Of a DNA stretch of 64,000 nucleotides, positions 44,216 to 53,467 are shown piece after piece. Under the pieces are notes generated by a model, which worked only from the letters and a program-made list of their open reading frames with translations, was not told the DNA's origin and searched no databases. A program made the position numbers and the translations under genes. Within the stretch, counting starts at the first letter, position 1. Every line of letters starts with the position of its first letter. Origin of the DNA: JABCYV01 sp035512155 (GTDB taxonomy: Bacteria > Acidobacteriota > Terriglobia > Terriglobales > Acidobacteriaceae); the NCBI GenBank assembly GCA_035512155.1, contig DATKEN010000031.1, positions 62,001-126,000 of the forward strand, read 5' to 3'.

Positions 44216-44298
44216 CTTCTTTGTGTACCTTTGTGTCCTTTGTGGTTCCAGCATTTGCAATTCATCAACCACGAAGGACACGAAGGTACACGAAGGAG
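44216..44298. repeat. Long inverted repeat (32-bp arms) between the two permease genes
   Basis: Arms 44216-44247 and 44267-44298 pair over 32 positions around a 19-base loop. Four pairs are G-T, and these favour folding of plus-strand RNA; in minus-strand RNA they would be A-C mismatches. Each arm is itself a 9-10-base tandem of the CACGAAGGA type. Motifs like AACCACGAAGGACACGAAGG are common dispersed intergenic repeats in many soil bacteria. It starts 57 bp beyond the start codon of the downstream permease gene and reaches to within 2 bp of the stop of the upstream one. Confidence 0.85.
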
Positions 44299-44299
44299 C

Positions 44300-45442
44300 T
44301 CATCCGATATGACGCAAGCCGTCAACTATGTTCACCTGTGACGCGTGATAGGAGGGCACAAAGGAGCTGACGAATCCCACCACCGCCGCGATTAGCAGTG
44401 CTGCCGCCATCGTGATGGGTGTGACCTTCATGCCTGTGAACATCCCGCCTTGACTGGCCATCGCTTTCACGATGAAAAAGCAGAGCAGCGAGCCGATCAG
44501 TCCTCCCACCAGTGCAAGCGAAACCGCCTCACCGACGAACAATCCCAGAATGCTGTTGCGGGTAAAGCCCAGCGTCTTCAGTACCGCAACTTCCCGGGTC
44601 CGCTCGCGAATCGACATTGCCATGGTATTGGCCGACACCAGCAGGATGGTAAAAACCACGGCCAGACAGATGCTCATGATGAAGGCTTTGATATTGCCCA
44701 GCATCCCGATAAAGCCCAGCTGGAAAGCGTGTTCGCTCTCCGTCTTGGTGGGACGGTCGGCGTTGCGAAACTGCTCGTCAATGGCTTGTCCAACCGTGGG
44801 AACGGATTCGGGCGAGTCGGCCAGAACCGCGAAGAACCCTTCGGTCCCTTTGAGTCTGGGAAAGCCCTCGTCAATATAGTCCTTGTTGAAGTAGATCGAC
44901 TGAGTCGGATCCGGCGGGGTGAAGATTCCGCGGATGGTCAACTCCAGGTTAACCGGAAAAATCTTCCCGGTAATATTCAGGCGGTCGCCCACTTTCCAGT
45001 GAAATTTGTTGGCCAGGCCGACGTCCACAATGGCACCCGCTCGATCATGCTGCCAGGCTTCGAGTTGGTCGGCGGGTATCGCGAATTCCGGGTATACCTT
45101 CAACAACTCTTGCGGATCGGTGCCGAACTGGGCAAAGAAGTTGTCGGGCTTGTCGTCTTTATATTGCCCCCCAAACCATTGTTGATTCACCACTTCCTTG
45201 ACATGCGGAATGGCTTGGATTTTTTGCCGGTAATAGCTGGGCAGCTGGAAGACCAGGGACACCTTATGGCGGACGATAAGGCGTTGCGCAGACTGCTCAG
45301 TCGGCTTGCTGTCATAAAAGCTGCGCCAGATAGTTATCAGGAATGTCAGCAACAACAGCGAACCGCCGATGCTCAAGATGGTCAGGATGCTGCGCCGCTT
45401 GTTGCGGAACGCATTTTTGCTGACAAAGCGAGTCAAGGTCAT
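44300..45442 (-). CDS. FtsX-like ABC transporter permease (MacB-type), second of two
   Basis: From ATG 45442 (MTLTRFVSKNAFRNKRRSIL) the product is 380 aa; an upstream extension to 45577 is not conserved-looking. It has an N-terminal helix, a periplasmic domain and three C-terminal helices. The region SANTMAMSIRERTREVAVLKTLGFTR is the FtsX coupling segment. With its paralogue, the adaptor and the ATPase it makes a complete MacAB-like exporter of unknown substrate. It is the first gene of the set. Confidence 0.9.
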   Translation of the reverse strand: MTLTRFVSKNAFRNKRRSILTILSIGGSLLLLTFLITIWRSFYDSKPTEQSAQRLIVRHKVSLVFQLPSYYRQKIQAIPHVKEVVNQQWFGGQYKDDKPDNFFAQFGTDPQELLKVYPEFAIPADQLEAWQHDRAGAIVDVGLANKFHWKVGDRLNITGKIFPVNLELTIRGIFTPPDPTQSIYFNKDYIDEGFPRLKGTEGFFAVLADSPESVPTVGQAIDEQFRNADRPTKTESEHAFQLGFIGMLGNIKAFIMSICLAVVFTILLVSANTMAMSIRERTREVAVLKTLGFTRNSILGLFVGEAVSLALVGGLIGSLLCFFIVKAMASQGGMFTGMKVTPITMAAALLIAAVVGFVSSFVPSYHASQVNIVDGLRHIG

Positions 45443-45726
45443 AGTCGAACTCCGGGAGATACTGGGGACGAATAGCGATCTGGCAACGCCCAAAACTCCG
45501 TTCAGAATAGACGATGAATCCGGGCCTCTACAAGCCCGCTCCCAACGCGCCACACATTTGTGGTCTGTGTTGTCCATGCCCAGGATGGTCGCCTCTCACA
45601 TCGACGACCGCAACTGGGGATGGTCACCGTCTGGTCACAATTGTGCTCCCAAATGGAATAACGGATGGAGGCCCAGAATGTTACGCGGCCGAAAACGTGC
45701 GACTACCGCAGGATTGCAACCTGCGC

Positions 45727-46137
45727 CTAGTTCTTCGGCTCCGTGAGGCTGAACCAGTTTCCGGAATTGTCCTTCACCAGTGCCTCGACCCCGTAGAACT
45801 GCTCTTTTGGCGGGGACAAAAATTCCACGCCTTTGGCCTTGAGCTCTTCGTAGGTCTTGCGGCAATCGCTGGTTTGGAGGACGCCACCGCCAAGCTTGCC
45901 CCGGGTGAGCAGGTCGCGCAGAGTTGCCGCCACATCCGGCTGCATGTTTGGGCCATCGACTTTCATGAGAATAAGCTGCAGGTCGGGCTGCCCTTTTGGA
46001 CCGACGGTGAGCCAGCGAAAGCCATTGTCCATAGAGGCGTCCATGCGAACCTCGAAGCCAAGCTTGTTGACGTAAAAGTCGCGCGCGGCATCCTGATCGA
46101 GCACGTATATGGTGGTATGCGAAAGGCGTTGAATCAT
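45727..46137 (-). CDS. VOC superfamily protein (glyoxalase/bleomycin resistance-like)
   Basis: The 136-aa protein has the paired beta-alpha-beta-beta-beta pattern of vicinal-oxygen-chelate proteins. It begins IQRLSHTTIYVLDQDAARDFYVNKLGFEV, with a His metal ligand in SHTTIYV and a late Glu-containing VEALVKDNSGNWFSL. GAGGAGG lies 8 bases before ATG 46137. Substrate unknown. An AraC-type regulator gene lies upstream on the same strand, a frequent pairing. Confidence 0.88.
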   Translation of the reverse strand: MIQRLSHTTIYVLDQDAARDFYVNKLGFEVRMDASMDNGFRWLTVGPKGQPDLQLILMKVDGPNMQPDVAATLRDLLTRGKLGGGVLQTSDCRKTYEELKAKGVEFLSPPKEQFYGVEALVKDNSGNWFSLTEPKN

Positions 46138-46225
46138 AAGAAAGCCTCCTCGTCGCCACTAAATTAGCGAAAGAGCAGAAATGATACTTCTCGATTCTTG
46201 TGATTCTTGATGGAAAATTGGTGAC

Positions 46226-46687
46226 CTACACCGGACCTACGAAGAATTGTTGGTAGCAGGCGGGAATGTAGTACAGCGGCCAGCGCGTGCCGAATCCGCC
46301 AAAAAGGCGCCGCGATTCCCGACGGAACGTCGCCGGGGAGAGGCCAATGAGGGAACTGAAGCGCGTGCTGAATGATCCCAGGCTCTCGTAGCCCACTTCG
46401 AAACAGATATCGGTGACGCGATGATTATCGGCGAGGAGTAGTTTTTTGGCTTCTTCGATTCGGACTCGGGTCACGAACTCGTGCGGCGTCTCCCCAAATG
46501 CTTGGGTAAAGACACGGTTGAAATGGAAAGGCGAAAGGCAGGCTTGACTGGCGGCGTGCTCCAACGTGATTCGGTCGCGATAGCGGACGCCGAGATAATC
46601 GCGCGCGCGACAAAGGCGGGCAAACGTTACGCTGTCAAAGAGACGACTGCGGCGTGCGGCGAAGTCCTGTGCCGGTCGAGATCTCAT
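46226..46687 (-). CDS. AraC family transcriptional regulator (DNA-binding domain only)
   Basis: The 153-aa product contains the two helix-turn-helices of AraC/XylS proteins (LEHAASQACLSPFHFNRVFTQ and VTDICFEVGYESLGSFSTRF), linked by a conserved LL..N helix, with only ~30 residues before them. It therefore lacks a large ligand domain, as do MarA/SoxS-sized members. ATG 46687 is preferred over TTG 46720. It probably controls the VOC gene 88 bp downstream (inference). Confidence 0.86.
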   Translation of the reverse strand: MRSRPAQDFAARRSRLFDSVTFARLCRARDYLGVRYRDRITLEHAASQACLSPFHFNRVFTQAFGETPHEFVTRVRIEEAKKLLLADNHRVTDICFEVGYESLGSFSTRFSSLIGLSPATFRRESRRLFGGFGTRWPLYYIPACYQQFFVGPV

Positions 46688-46868
46688 TCGGCAGTAATGT
46701 AGCACGGCCGGCAAGAGCAAGTCAGCGACCAGTCATGCCTGGACGCTAAGTCCAATTTCCGACTCAGATTCTACATTGCGGTAATGACCTCAGTAAGATA
46801 CAGTCGCCCCTGTCGATTTTTTCGGAACACAGACGAAGAGCTCTGGATGCGAGTAAGAAGGGAGGAGT

Positions 46869-48563
46869 ATGGTCCAAACCGCGGCGCATCTCACCCACAA
46901 GGCCCTCGCCGGGGTCGACATTGCCATCATCGCGCTGTACTTCCTGGTGATCTTTTCGATTGGTTTTTATTTCGCGCGCAGGGGACGTACCTCCACGGAC
47001 TACTTTCTCGCCAGCCGCAACGTCGGTTGGTTTGCCATCGGCGCTTCGCTCTTTGTCTCGAACATTTCGACCGAACACTTCATCGGGTTATCCGGCTCGG
47101 GAGCGAGTTCGGGATTAGCCGTAGGCCATTTTGAATGGTGGGCCTGCCTGATCCTGCTGGTTCTGGGATGGGTGTTTGTTCCTTTCTACCTGCGTTCCAA
47201 CGTGTTCACCATGCCCGAATTTCTGGAACGGCGCTTCAGCCGCTCCTGTGCGGTTTACCTGGCTAGTATTTCGATCATCGCCTATATCTTCACCAAAATT
47301 TCCGTGCAGCTCTATGCCGCCAGCGTTGTTCTGGAGCGCGTGGCGGGCTGGACGCTCTGGAAGACCGCGGTGGCTTTGGTGGTGGCTACCGGAATCTACA
47401 CTGTCGCCGGGGGATTGGCAGCCGTGATCTACACCGATATGGTGCAGACGATGATCTTGATAACCGGCGCGGTTATCCTGACCTTTGTCGGGCTTCATCG
47501 CGTGGGAGGGTTCGAAGCGCTGCGGGCAGCCGTTCCCGCCAGCTACTTTCACATGATCAAACCGACGACCGACCCAGCCTTCCCCTGGACCGGAATTTTC
47601 TTCGGCGCCCCCATCCTCGGGATCTGGTACTGGTGTACGGATCAAGTGATCGTGCAGCGCGTGCTTTCCGCCAAAGATGAGGGACACGCCAAAGCTGCGA
47701 CGATATTCGCGGGTTTCCTAAAAATCCTGCCGGTCTTCATGCTGGTGTTGCCGGGCGTGATCGCGCTGGCGCTATTCCGCGATATGTTCCGGTTCGGGCC
47801 CAATGGGGAGATGCTGAATCCTGACACCGCGTATCCGACGCTGATCCTGAACCTGCTGCCTCCGGGTTTGGTAGGCCTTGTGCTCGCGGCCTTGCTGGCT
47901 GCGGTCATGGGTGCGATGGCATCTGTGTTCAACTCGGCTTCCACTCTGGTCACGCTGGATTTCTATAAAAAGATCAAGCCGGATGCGAGCGAGGCCAAGC
48001 TGGTAAACATGGGTAGAGTGGCCACAGGGGTGATGGTACTACTCGGCCTGATGTGGGTGCCGTTTATCCATCTCATCAGTAGCCAACTTTATATCTATCT
48101 ACAGAGCGTGCAGGCCTACATCAGCCCGCCGATTGCGGCTTGCTTCGTTCTCGGCATTCTTTGGCCGCGACTCAACGCGCAAGGGGCCATCAGTTCGCTG
48201 CTGACGGGCTTCGTGCTGGGCGCGGTGCGCTTCGTCCTCGAGTTGCGCGCCAAGGGCGGCACTCCCCCGGCGCCAGGCCTCGATTGGCTGGTGCAAATGA
48301 ATTTCTTGCATTACGCCATCTTCATGTTTGTGATCTGCTCGCTGGTGCTGATCGGCGTGAGCCTGGTGACGCCCGCTCCCGAGCGCAGGAAGCTTGCCGG
48401 CCTCACCTTCGCCACGGTCGCTGACAAGATGGACGTGACTCCGCTGACTCCAGCGACCGAGTTCAAACCCGCAGCCGAGACCGCGCTGGAACACCGCGTA
48501 AATATCGTATTCAGCCTGGTCTTGGTGGCTACCGTTGTCGGCCTATGGATTTACTTCCGATAG
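46869..48563 (+). CDS. Sodium:solute symporter (SSS/SGLT family)
   Basis: The 564-aa protein has about thirteen or fourteen membrane helices and SSS landmarks: FFARRGRTSTDYFLASRNVGW after the first helix, GAILTFVG-type helices and WYWCTDQVIVQRVLSAKD, a sugar-transporter-like segment found in SGLT-type members. It couples import of a sugar, myo-inositol or similar solute to sodium. GGGAGGAG lies just before ATG 46869. A hypothetical gene follows after 6 bp. Confidence 0.92.
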   Translation: MVQTAAHLTHKALAGVDIAIIALYFLVIFSIGFYFARRGRTSTDYFLASRNVGWFAIGASLFVSNISTEHFIGLSGSGASSGLAVGHFEWWACLILLVLGWVFVPFYLRSNVFTMPEFLERRFSRSCAVYLASISIIAYIFTKISVQLYAASVVLERVAGWTLWKTAVALVVATGIYTVAGGLAAVIYTDMVQTMILITGAVILTFVGLHRVGGFEALRAAVPASYFHMIKPTTDPAFPWTGIFFGAPILGIWYWCTDQVIVQRVLSAKDEGHAKAATIFAGFLKILPVFMLVLPGVIALALFRDMFRFGPNGEMLNPDTAYPTLILNLLPPGLVGLVLAALLAAVMGAMASVFNSASTLVTLDFYKKIKPDASEAKLVNMGRVATGVMVLLGLMWVPFIHLISSQLYIYLQSVQAYISPPIAACFVLGILWPRLNAQGAISSLLTGFVLGAVRFVLELRAKGGTPPAPGLDWLVQMNFLHYAIFMFVICSLVLIGVSLVTPAPERRKLAGLTFATVADKMDVTPLTPATEFKPAAETALEHRVNIVFSLVLVATVVGLWIYFR

Positions 48564-48569
48564 TTCGAA

Positions 48570-49130
48570 ATGGCGCGCATTCGCAGCCTCAAGCCCAACG
48601 TCACCCGCGACGAAGCCATCGAGCAACTCTCGGGTAATGGTGTCGTTGCGCTGCTTCGAAACGCGGTATCTGGCCCTTTGCGTTCGGTAGCCGAGTTTTA
48701 TATCCCTTTTCAGCTCTTCCAAGTCGAAATCGTCAACCGCGGCAAGCGCGATCAACGCATCTTCGGACTGGACGCCGTCGACGGATCTCTTGACCTCTAT
48801 CACTTCGAGCAATTACCAGGACCGAGCGAGGTGATCTTTCTCGAAAGTCGCAACTACGCGCAAGCAATTCTGGATCAAGCAGCCATTTCGGATTTGACCA
48901 TCGCGAAAGTACGGCGAGTGCTCTTCACGGCCGGTTTTTTTCGGATTCGGGACCTGCATATCTCCGCCCAGCCGGTTCCTGGAGAATTATACGTTCCGTA
49001 CTGGGTGGGCTTTCACGGTCGCGGAATCCGCGCTCGATTGGTCATGATCGATGCGGTCCGGAGGAGGGTCGAAGGAGCCAAGGTTCGGCGCTTGCTCGAA
49101 CAGTGGCTCACGACAGCAGGCGAAACTTGA
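48570..49130 (+). CDS. Conserved hypothetical protein
   Basis: I do not recognise this 186-aa soluble protein. It has an alternating beta pattern (AEFYIPFQLFQVEIVNRGKRD, FGLDAVDGSLDLYHFEQLP) and a C-terminal WVGFHGRGIRARLVMIDAVRRRVEGAKVRRLLEQWL segment rich in Arg. It starts 6 bp after the symporter gene, so it is probably cotranscribed. No catalytic motif or signal peptide is seen. Confidence 0.7.
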   Translation: MARIRSLKPNVTRDEAIEQLSGNGVVALLRNAVSGPLRSVAEFYIPFQLFQVEIVNRGKRDQRIFGLDAVDGSLDLYHFEQLPGPSEVIFLESRNYAQAILDQAAISDLTIAKVRRVLFTAGFFRIRDLHISAQPVPGELYVPYWVGFHGRGIRARLVMIDAVRRRVEGAKVRRLLEQWLTTAGET

Positions 49131-49306
49131 CCCTTCATCAGACTTGACTCATGGCGCCGACATCGCCGATTTTCGAGTACCTTCGTAACTCCCCTCCATC
49201 GCCAACCTCGAGATATCCTAAACCTGTTTTTCCTACAACGATCGTGTCCAGCGTGTACGCATTCGGGAGACGATCTGGCTCTTTGTCTGGTTGAGGCTAG
49301 GGAGCA

Positions 49307-51931
49307 ATGTCGAACAAAATCGGTCGTTACGAAATACTCAGCGAAATTACGCGCTCGGAAACAGCATCCATCTTCAAGTGCTCCGATCCAGAGAGCGGAC
49401 AGACGGTTGTGCTGAAGGCGGTCAAGTTAGAGATCCTGGGGGAGCAGGCTGCCGCAGTGATCCAGCACACCCTGGAAGAGGTAGACCGCTCCAACGTGCT
49501 CAACAGCCATAACATCGCACAGCTCTATGGAGCCGGGGATATGGATGGCCAGTTCTGCGCCGCCATGGAGTATGTCCAGGGCAACAGCGTCGCTACGATG
49601 CTGGCACGTAAAGAAGGATTTTCCATTTGGGATCTTCAGGATATTGCCCGCCAAACCTGTCAGGGATTGGATCACGCCCACGTGCGAAACGTGATGCACT
49701 ATAGCCTGGAACCAGCCAAAATTCTCGTGACCTGGGATGGCACGGTGAAGATCCTGGATTTCGGTATTTCTACGATGGGCGCTTATACCGCCCAAATCCC
49801 GGGCAAGCCCACTGAGGTTCTGCATTACATGTCTCCTGAGCAGTTGCGCGGAGACCCGGTCGATCCGCGTTCCAACCTGTTTAGCCTGGGCGCAGTTCTG
49901 TATGAGATGGTGACAGAGAGGAAGGCTTTTGCGGGGGAAGACGCGGAAACTGTGCGGCAGCAAATTATTGAACAGATGCCCCCCGCGCCTGACAAAATCA
50001 ACCGGAAGATTCACCCTGCGCTCGTTGAAGTGATTATGAAAGCGCTTTCCAAGATACCGGAAGAGCGCTACCAGAGCGGACAAGAGCTGGTAAACGATTT
50101 GGAGAAGTGCAAGGAAAGCGCCAGCAAAGTAGCAGCGAAAAAGGCTGCCCAGCCGGCCAAAGGATCGGCTACTCAGCAGAAGGCGAAGCCAACGTCCGCC
50201 GCTGGCACCACGGTTCCTGTGAAGCCGGCAGCCGTTACGACTGTTACTTCGGCCCCGCCCCAGACCATTGCAGCAAAGGTCGAGCCCCGGGCCCACTCGG
50301 AAACGGCGAGGGTCGAAGCAAAGAGTGTCGAGCCCAAAACCTCCCAGACTGCACCATCTTCGGCTTCAGAATCCGGTTCAGAAGAGACCGCGGAGACCAC
50401 AGTCACCGACGTGCCCGTCCCGGAAAGTCCAACGGCGCGCCAGAAAGCGGCCGCTGCGGCCGCTGGGTGGTCAGGCGGAAGTTCATCTTCAACACTCGCA
50501 TCGCCAAAAAAGCTGGTCTTAGACCCCAGTGCAGAATTCGCGGTTTCGGCTGCAAAAGCATCTGCCGAGGCAATCGTAGAGACGGACGCCGTCATGTCCG
50601 CAGCAATCGTGGAGCCGGAGGCCGCTTCGCCAACCATTCAGGTTGATCCGATGATGGACGAAAGCAGGCAAGATGCCGAGAAACGCGGTCCAAGTTTCTC
50701 CGAAATCGACGAATTGCCACCCATGAAGGAGATCTACATCGCGCCGCCACCGCCTCCACCGGTGACCGAGGCTGCGCCCATGGATCCGGAACGGGCCACC
50801 GTCTTTCGCAGCGCGCCCCCGGACAAGCCCAAGGTGCAGCCGCGCCAGATGGCTAAGAAGGCGGTCACGGAAATCAAGAAGACTCCGCCCAAGCTCATCT
50901 TATATTCCATTGCGAGTGCGGCCGGAATCATCCTTCTGGTCGTGGTTTACATGGCGTTCCACATCCGCTCCGAAAATTCGGACGACGACAGCACGCCGGC
51001 GCAGTCTGCCGCCACGACGGCACCAACCCAGTCTGAGCCCAATCAGTCGGGGCGCGCGGCTCAGCCTACGGTCCCCGCTGCTACGCCGGCCCCGGTTCAG
51101 GCTCAGCCGGTGCAAGCCGAACCGGTGATTGCGGAACCAGCCCGCTCCGTCTCAGTCAGAGCGAAATACAACAGCAAGAAGAAGGGGAAGACTCCACCTC
51201 CAGCGGTGATTGCGGTTATCCCCGGCCAATTGACGATCAATTCAACTCCCGCTGGTGCGGCTGTTCAGGTCGACGGTCGCAACGATCCGAGTTGGGCCAC
51301 GCCATTTAATCTGGCGGGCATCGCGCCCGGCCAGCACGCGGTTAGCGTGAGCAAAGCAGGATATTCAACCGAGAGTCGCACCATTGACGTCGCGTCTAAC
51401 AGCAAGTCATTTCTGGTTGTCCAATTGGCTCCGCTCACCGCTACAGTTGCAGTGACCAGCGAACCCGCCGGTGCGGCCGTATTCCTGGATGGTCACGACA
51501 CCGGACGAGTAACTCCGGCCCAAATTCCTGTAGACAAACCTGGCAGCCACACTGTGCTAGTTAGAAAGCAAGGTTATCTGGAAGAAGCTACCACGGCGAA
51601 CTTGCAGGCCGGCCAAGCCTTCCATTTCGCACCCACACTGCGCGCACTTGGCGCCACCGATGACATCAAGCTAGGGGGAAAGTTCAAGAAGATCTTTGGC
51701 GGTGGGGATACGGCTGGCATGGGCAGTGTAAGCGTCAGAACGCAACCCAAGGGTGCTCAGATTGCCGTCAACAACCGCATGCTCGATAAAGGCTCGCCCG
51801 TAGAGTTCTTCCTCAACCCCGGCACGTATGTGGTTGACATAACCTTATCCGGTTTCAAGAACATCCATCGCGTGGTTACCGTGGACAAAGGCGGCAAGGT
51901 CGCTGTCGACGAGACTATGCAACGCGAATAG
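49307..51931 (+). CDS. Membrane pseudokinase with three PEGA repeats (Ser/Thr kinase family)
   Basis: The 874-aa protein starts with a kinase-like domain (1-270). It keeps the VLK lysine (K37), DFG (D151) and SPEQL. However, the glycine loop is missing (SEITRSETA), HRD is HYS (131-133, no catalytic Asp), the following Lys is Glu (E135), the metal-binding Asn is Lys (K138), and the Asp of the SDIFSLG-type motif is Asn (N190). Phosphotransfer is therefore unlikely. A Pro/Ala/Lys-rich linker (270-525), one membrane helix (about 530-552), and three extracytoplasmic PEGA repeats (about 640-870) follow. PEGA domains are thought to bind cell-surface components. GGGAG precedes ATG 49307. It probably acts as a scaffold or sensor (inference). 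Confidence 0.88.
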   Translation: MSNKIGRYEILSEITRSETASIFKCSDPESGQTVVLKAVKLEILGEQAAAVIQHTLEEVDRSNVLNSHNIAQLYGAGDMDGQFCAAMEYVQGNSVATMLARKEGFSIWDLQDIARQTCQGLDHAHVRNVMHYSLEPAKILVTWDGTVKILDFGISTMGAYTAQIPGKPTEVLHYMSPEQLRGDPVDPRSNLFSLGAVLYEMVTERKAFAGEDAETVRQQIIEQMPPAPDKINRKIHPALVEVIMKALSKIPEERYQSGQELVNDLEKCKESASKVAAKKAAQPAKGSATQQKAKPTSAAGTTVPVKPAAVTTVTSAPPQTIAAKVEPRAHSETARVEAKSVEPKTSQTAPSSASESGSEETAETTVTDVPVPESPTARQKAAAAAAGWSGGSSSSTLASPKKLVLDPSAEFAVSAAKASAEAIVETDAVMSAAIVEPEAASPTIQVDPMMDESRQDAEKRGPSFSEIDELPPMKEIYIAPPPPPPVTEAAPMDPERATVFRSAPPDKPKVQPRQMAKKAVTEIKKTPPKLILYSIASAAGIILLVVVYMAFHIRSENSDDDSTPAQSAATTAPTQSEPNQSGRAAQPTVPAATPAPVQAQPVQAEPVIAEPARSVSVRAKYNSKKKGKTPPPAVIAVIPGQLTINSTPAGAAVQVDGRNDPSWATPFNLAGIAPGQHAVSVSKAGYSTESRTIDVASNSKSFLVVQLAPLTATVAVTSEPAGAAVFLDGHDTGRVTPAQIPVDKPGSHTVLVRKQGYLEEATTANLQAGQAFHFAPTLRALGATDDIKLGGKFKKIFGGGDTAGMGSVSVRTQPKGAQIAVNNRMLDKGSPVEFFLNPGTYVVDITLSGFKNIHRVVTVDKGGKVAVDETMQRE

Positions 51932-52081
51932 ACGTCGCCGAGCTCAGAACACTGCGCGAGGTGATCAGGGACTGATAGATATCCTCCATTTGCCCAAACT
52001 TTTTCTTGCGCAGACCGATGTACAATGCCGTTCGCTCAGGGACATGCCAGCTCGACACCTTGATATGGAAGGGACCGGGAT

Positions 52082-52810
52082 ATGAAGACGAAATTATTAG
52101 TGTTTCTATTATGGCTGGGAGGAGTTGAGTTACAGGGTCAAACCGTAGTGCAGCAGTTCGTATCCCTTACGCGCGCACAGACTCTGCAGCCGCACATAGA
52201 CATTTCGCCGACTCGAGCTGGGAGTCTTATTATCGTGATGCCGGGTCCACTCTCTCCCGACATCAAGGTCGTGAGCGTTAGCGATAACGCAACCGCTGGC
52301 GATAATACCTATAAACAAGTTGATGGTGCCGCCAGTTCCTCTACTGGTATGAACTCGGCCCTGGATATTTGGTACTGCGAGAAGTGCAAAGGGGGCGCAA
52401 CGGAGATCAAAATCAATTTATCAGCTCCAGCCAAAGGCAGTATGAATGCTTTTCTTGAAGTTTCAAACATGGCGTCGTCCTCGGTACTGGATGGAAGTGG
52501 CGTAAACCTGACGAATGGAACTGGAAGCAGCGAAGGGTTGGAAGTTGGTCCTAGTCTCACCACTACAGCGACGGATTTTATTATTGCGCGTTATGTTTCA
52601 ACCTTTACCAGCCCAACGGGCGTGACTCCCTCGGCATGGACTTATAAGAGTACTTATGTCTACGTACCAAAGGGACCAGCAGCAACTTATCAACCGACGC
52701 TGACCGGCGCAAGTCCGGCAGCCAGCTTCTGTATGAGCATGGCCGCCTTTAAGATTGCTGCATCCGCTCCGCGGAGCCCATCAGGCACTAGCAAACATAC
52801 AAACCGTTAG
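52082..52810 (+). CDS. Secreted protein of unknown function
   Basis: The 242-aa product begins with a signal peptide (MKTKLLVFLLWLGGVELQGQ). The rest is beta-rich, with Ser/Thr-rich loops (SSSTGMNSALDIWYCEKCKGGATEIKI). A CEKC pair could form a disulfide. It has the look of a carbohydrate- or surface-binding Ig-like fold, but no family is recognised. It is 150 bp downstream of the pseudokinase gene on the same strand. Confidence 0.65.
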   Translation: MKTKLLVFLLWLGGVELQGQTVVQQFVSLTRAQTLQPHIDISPTRAGSLIIVMPGPLSPDIKVVSVSDNATAGDNTYKQVDGAASSSTGMNSALDIWYCEKCKGGATEIKINLSAPAKGSMNAFLEVSNMASSSVLDGSGVNLTNGTGSSEGLEVGPSLTTTATDFIIARYVSTFTSPTGVTPSAWTYKSTYVYVPKGPAATYQPTLTGASPAASFCMSMAAFKIAASAPRSPSGTSKHTNR

Positions 52811-52885
52811 CAAGCCACAGCCACAGTATCGCTCAGCCTGACACCAGCCGTCTTCTGGTCACTCCACAAATTCAAGGTCGGAAAA

Positions 52886-53251
52886 CTAGTATCGTCGAAA
52901 TGCTCGTTCGTAACCTTCGCGATAGGCGCGCGCATACGCTTCCCTGTAAGCATACTTGTCACCGTATTCGCGGCGATAGCCATGATCTTCGTGCTTGAAT
53001 CCGCCGCGCGGAAACGGGTTGTACGGTTTGGCTTCCGCGATATCCCGGCGCGCTACCCATGATCCATCCTCATAGCCAAAGTCCCGCGCTACGCGAAATG
53101 CGGTCCGGTTATATCCATAATCATCGCGATCGTAGTGGCGATAGCCATAGTCGCGATCATAGAAACGATAGTAGTCCTGGGCGGTGGCTAGCCCACTGAG
53201 TGCTATGGTTGCTGCAATCGCTAATGTTGCTACCCTGATTTTTCCTGACAT
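52886..53251 (-). CDS. Secreted Tyr/Arg/Asp-rich protein
   Basis: The product is 121 aa from ATG 53251, chosen for the GGGAGGAC ribosome site just upstream and the signal peptide (ATLAIAATIALSGLATAQ). The mature part is very rich in Tyr, Arg and Asp (YYRFYDRDYGYRHYDRDDYG, then EAYARAYREGYERAFRRY) with repeated Y-R pairs. I recognise no family; an extracytoplasmic structural or surface role is possible. Confidence 0.7.
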   Translation of the reverse strand: MSGKIRVATLAIAATIALSGLATAQDYYRFYDRDYGYRHYDRDDYGYNRTAFRVARDFGYEDGSWVARRDIAEAKPYNPFPRGGFKHEDHGYRREYGDKYAYREAYARAYREGYERAFRRY

Positions 53252-53467
53252 GATGTCCTCCCGCCGAGCTGCAGTGCTGCTCCGGTATTTGTAAGGTGGG
53301 ATGCAGCGGTTGCGCGAATTTGATGCTTGCGGCAAGCTGAATTGCCGAAGCTGAAGCGAACCTTAACCGCTTTCCTCAGCAACTTTTTCATGGGTCGGGG
53401 TTGAATGTGCCGGCGTGTCTGCGGCGGTGTTAGACTTTGACTTTTTCTGGTCAGGGGAGAGCCCTTC

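Noticed and set aside
44450..45475. 341-codon plus-strand frame
   Set aside because: It is antisense to the FtsX-like permease and has no recognisable domain.
49427..50296. 289-codon minus-strand frame
   Set aside because: It is antisense to the pseudokinase gene; the sense frame has kinase motifs and a ribosome site.
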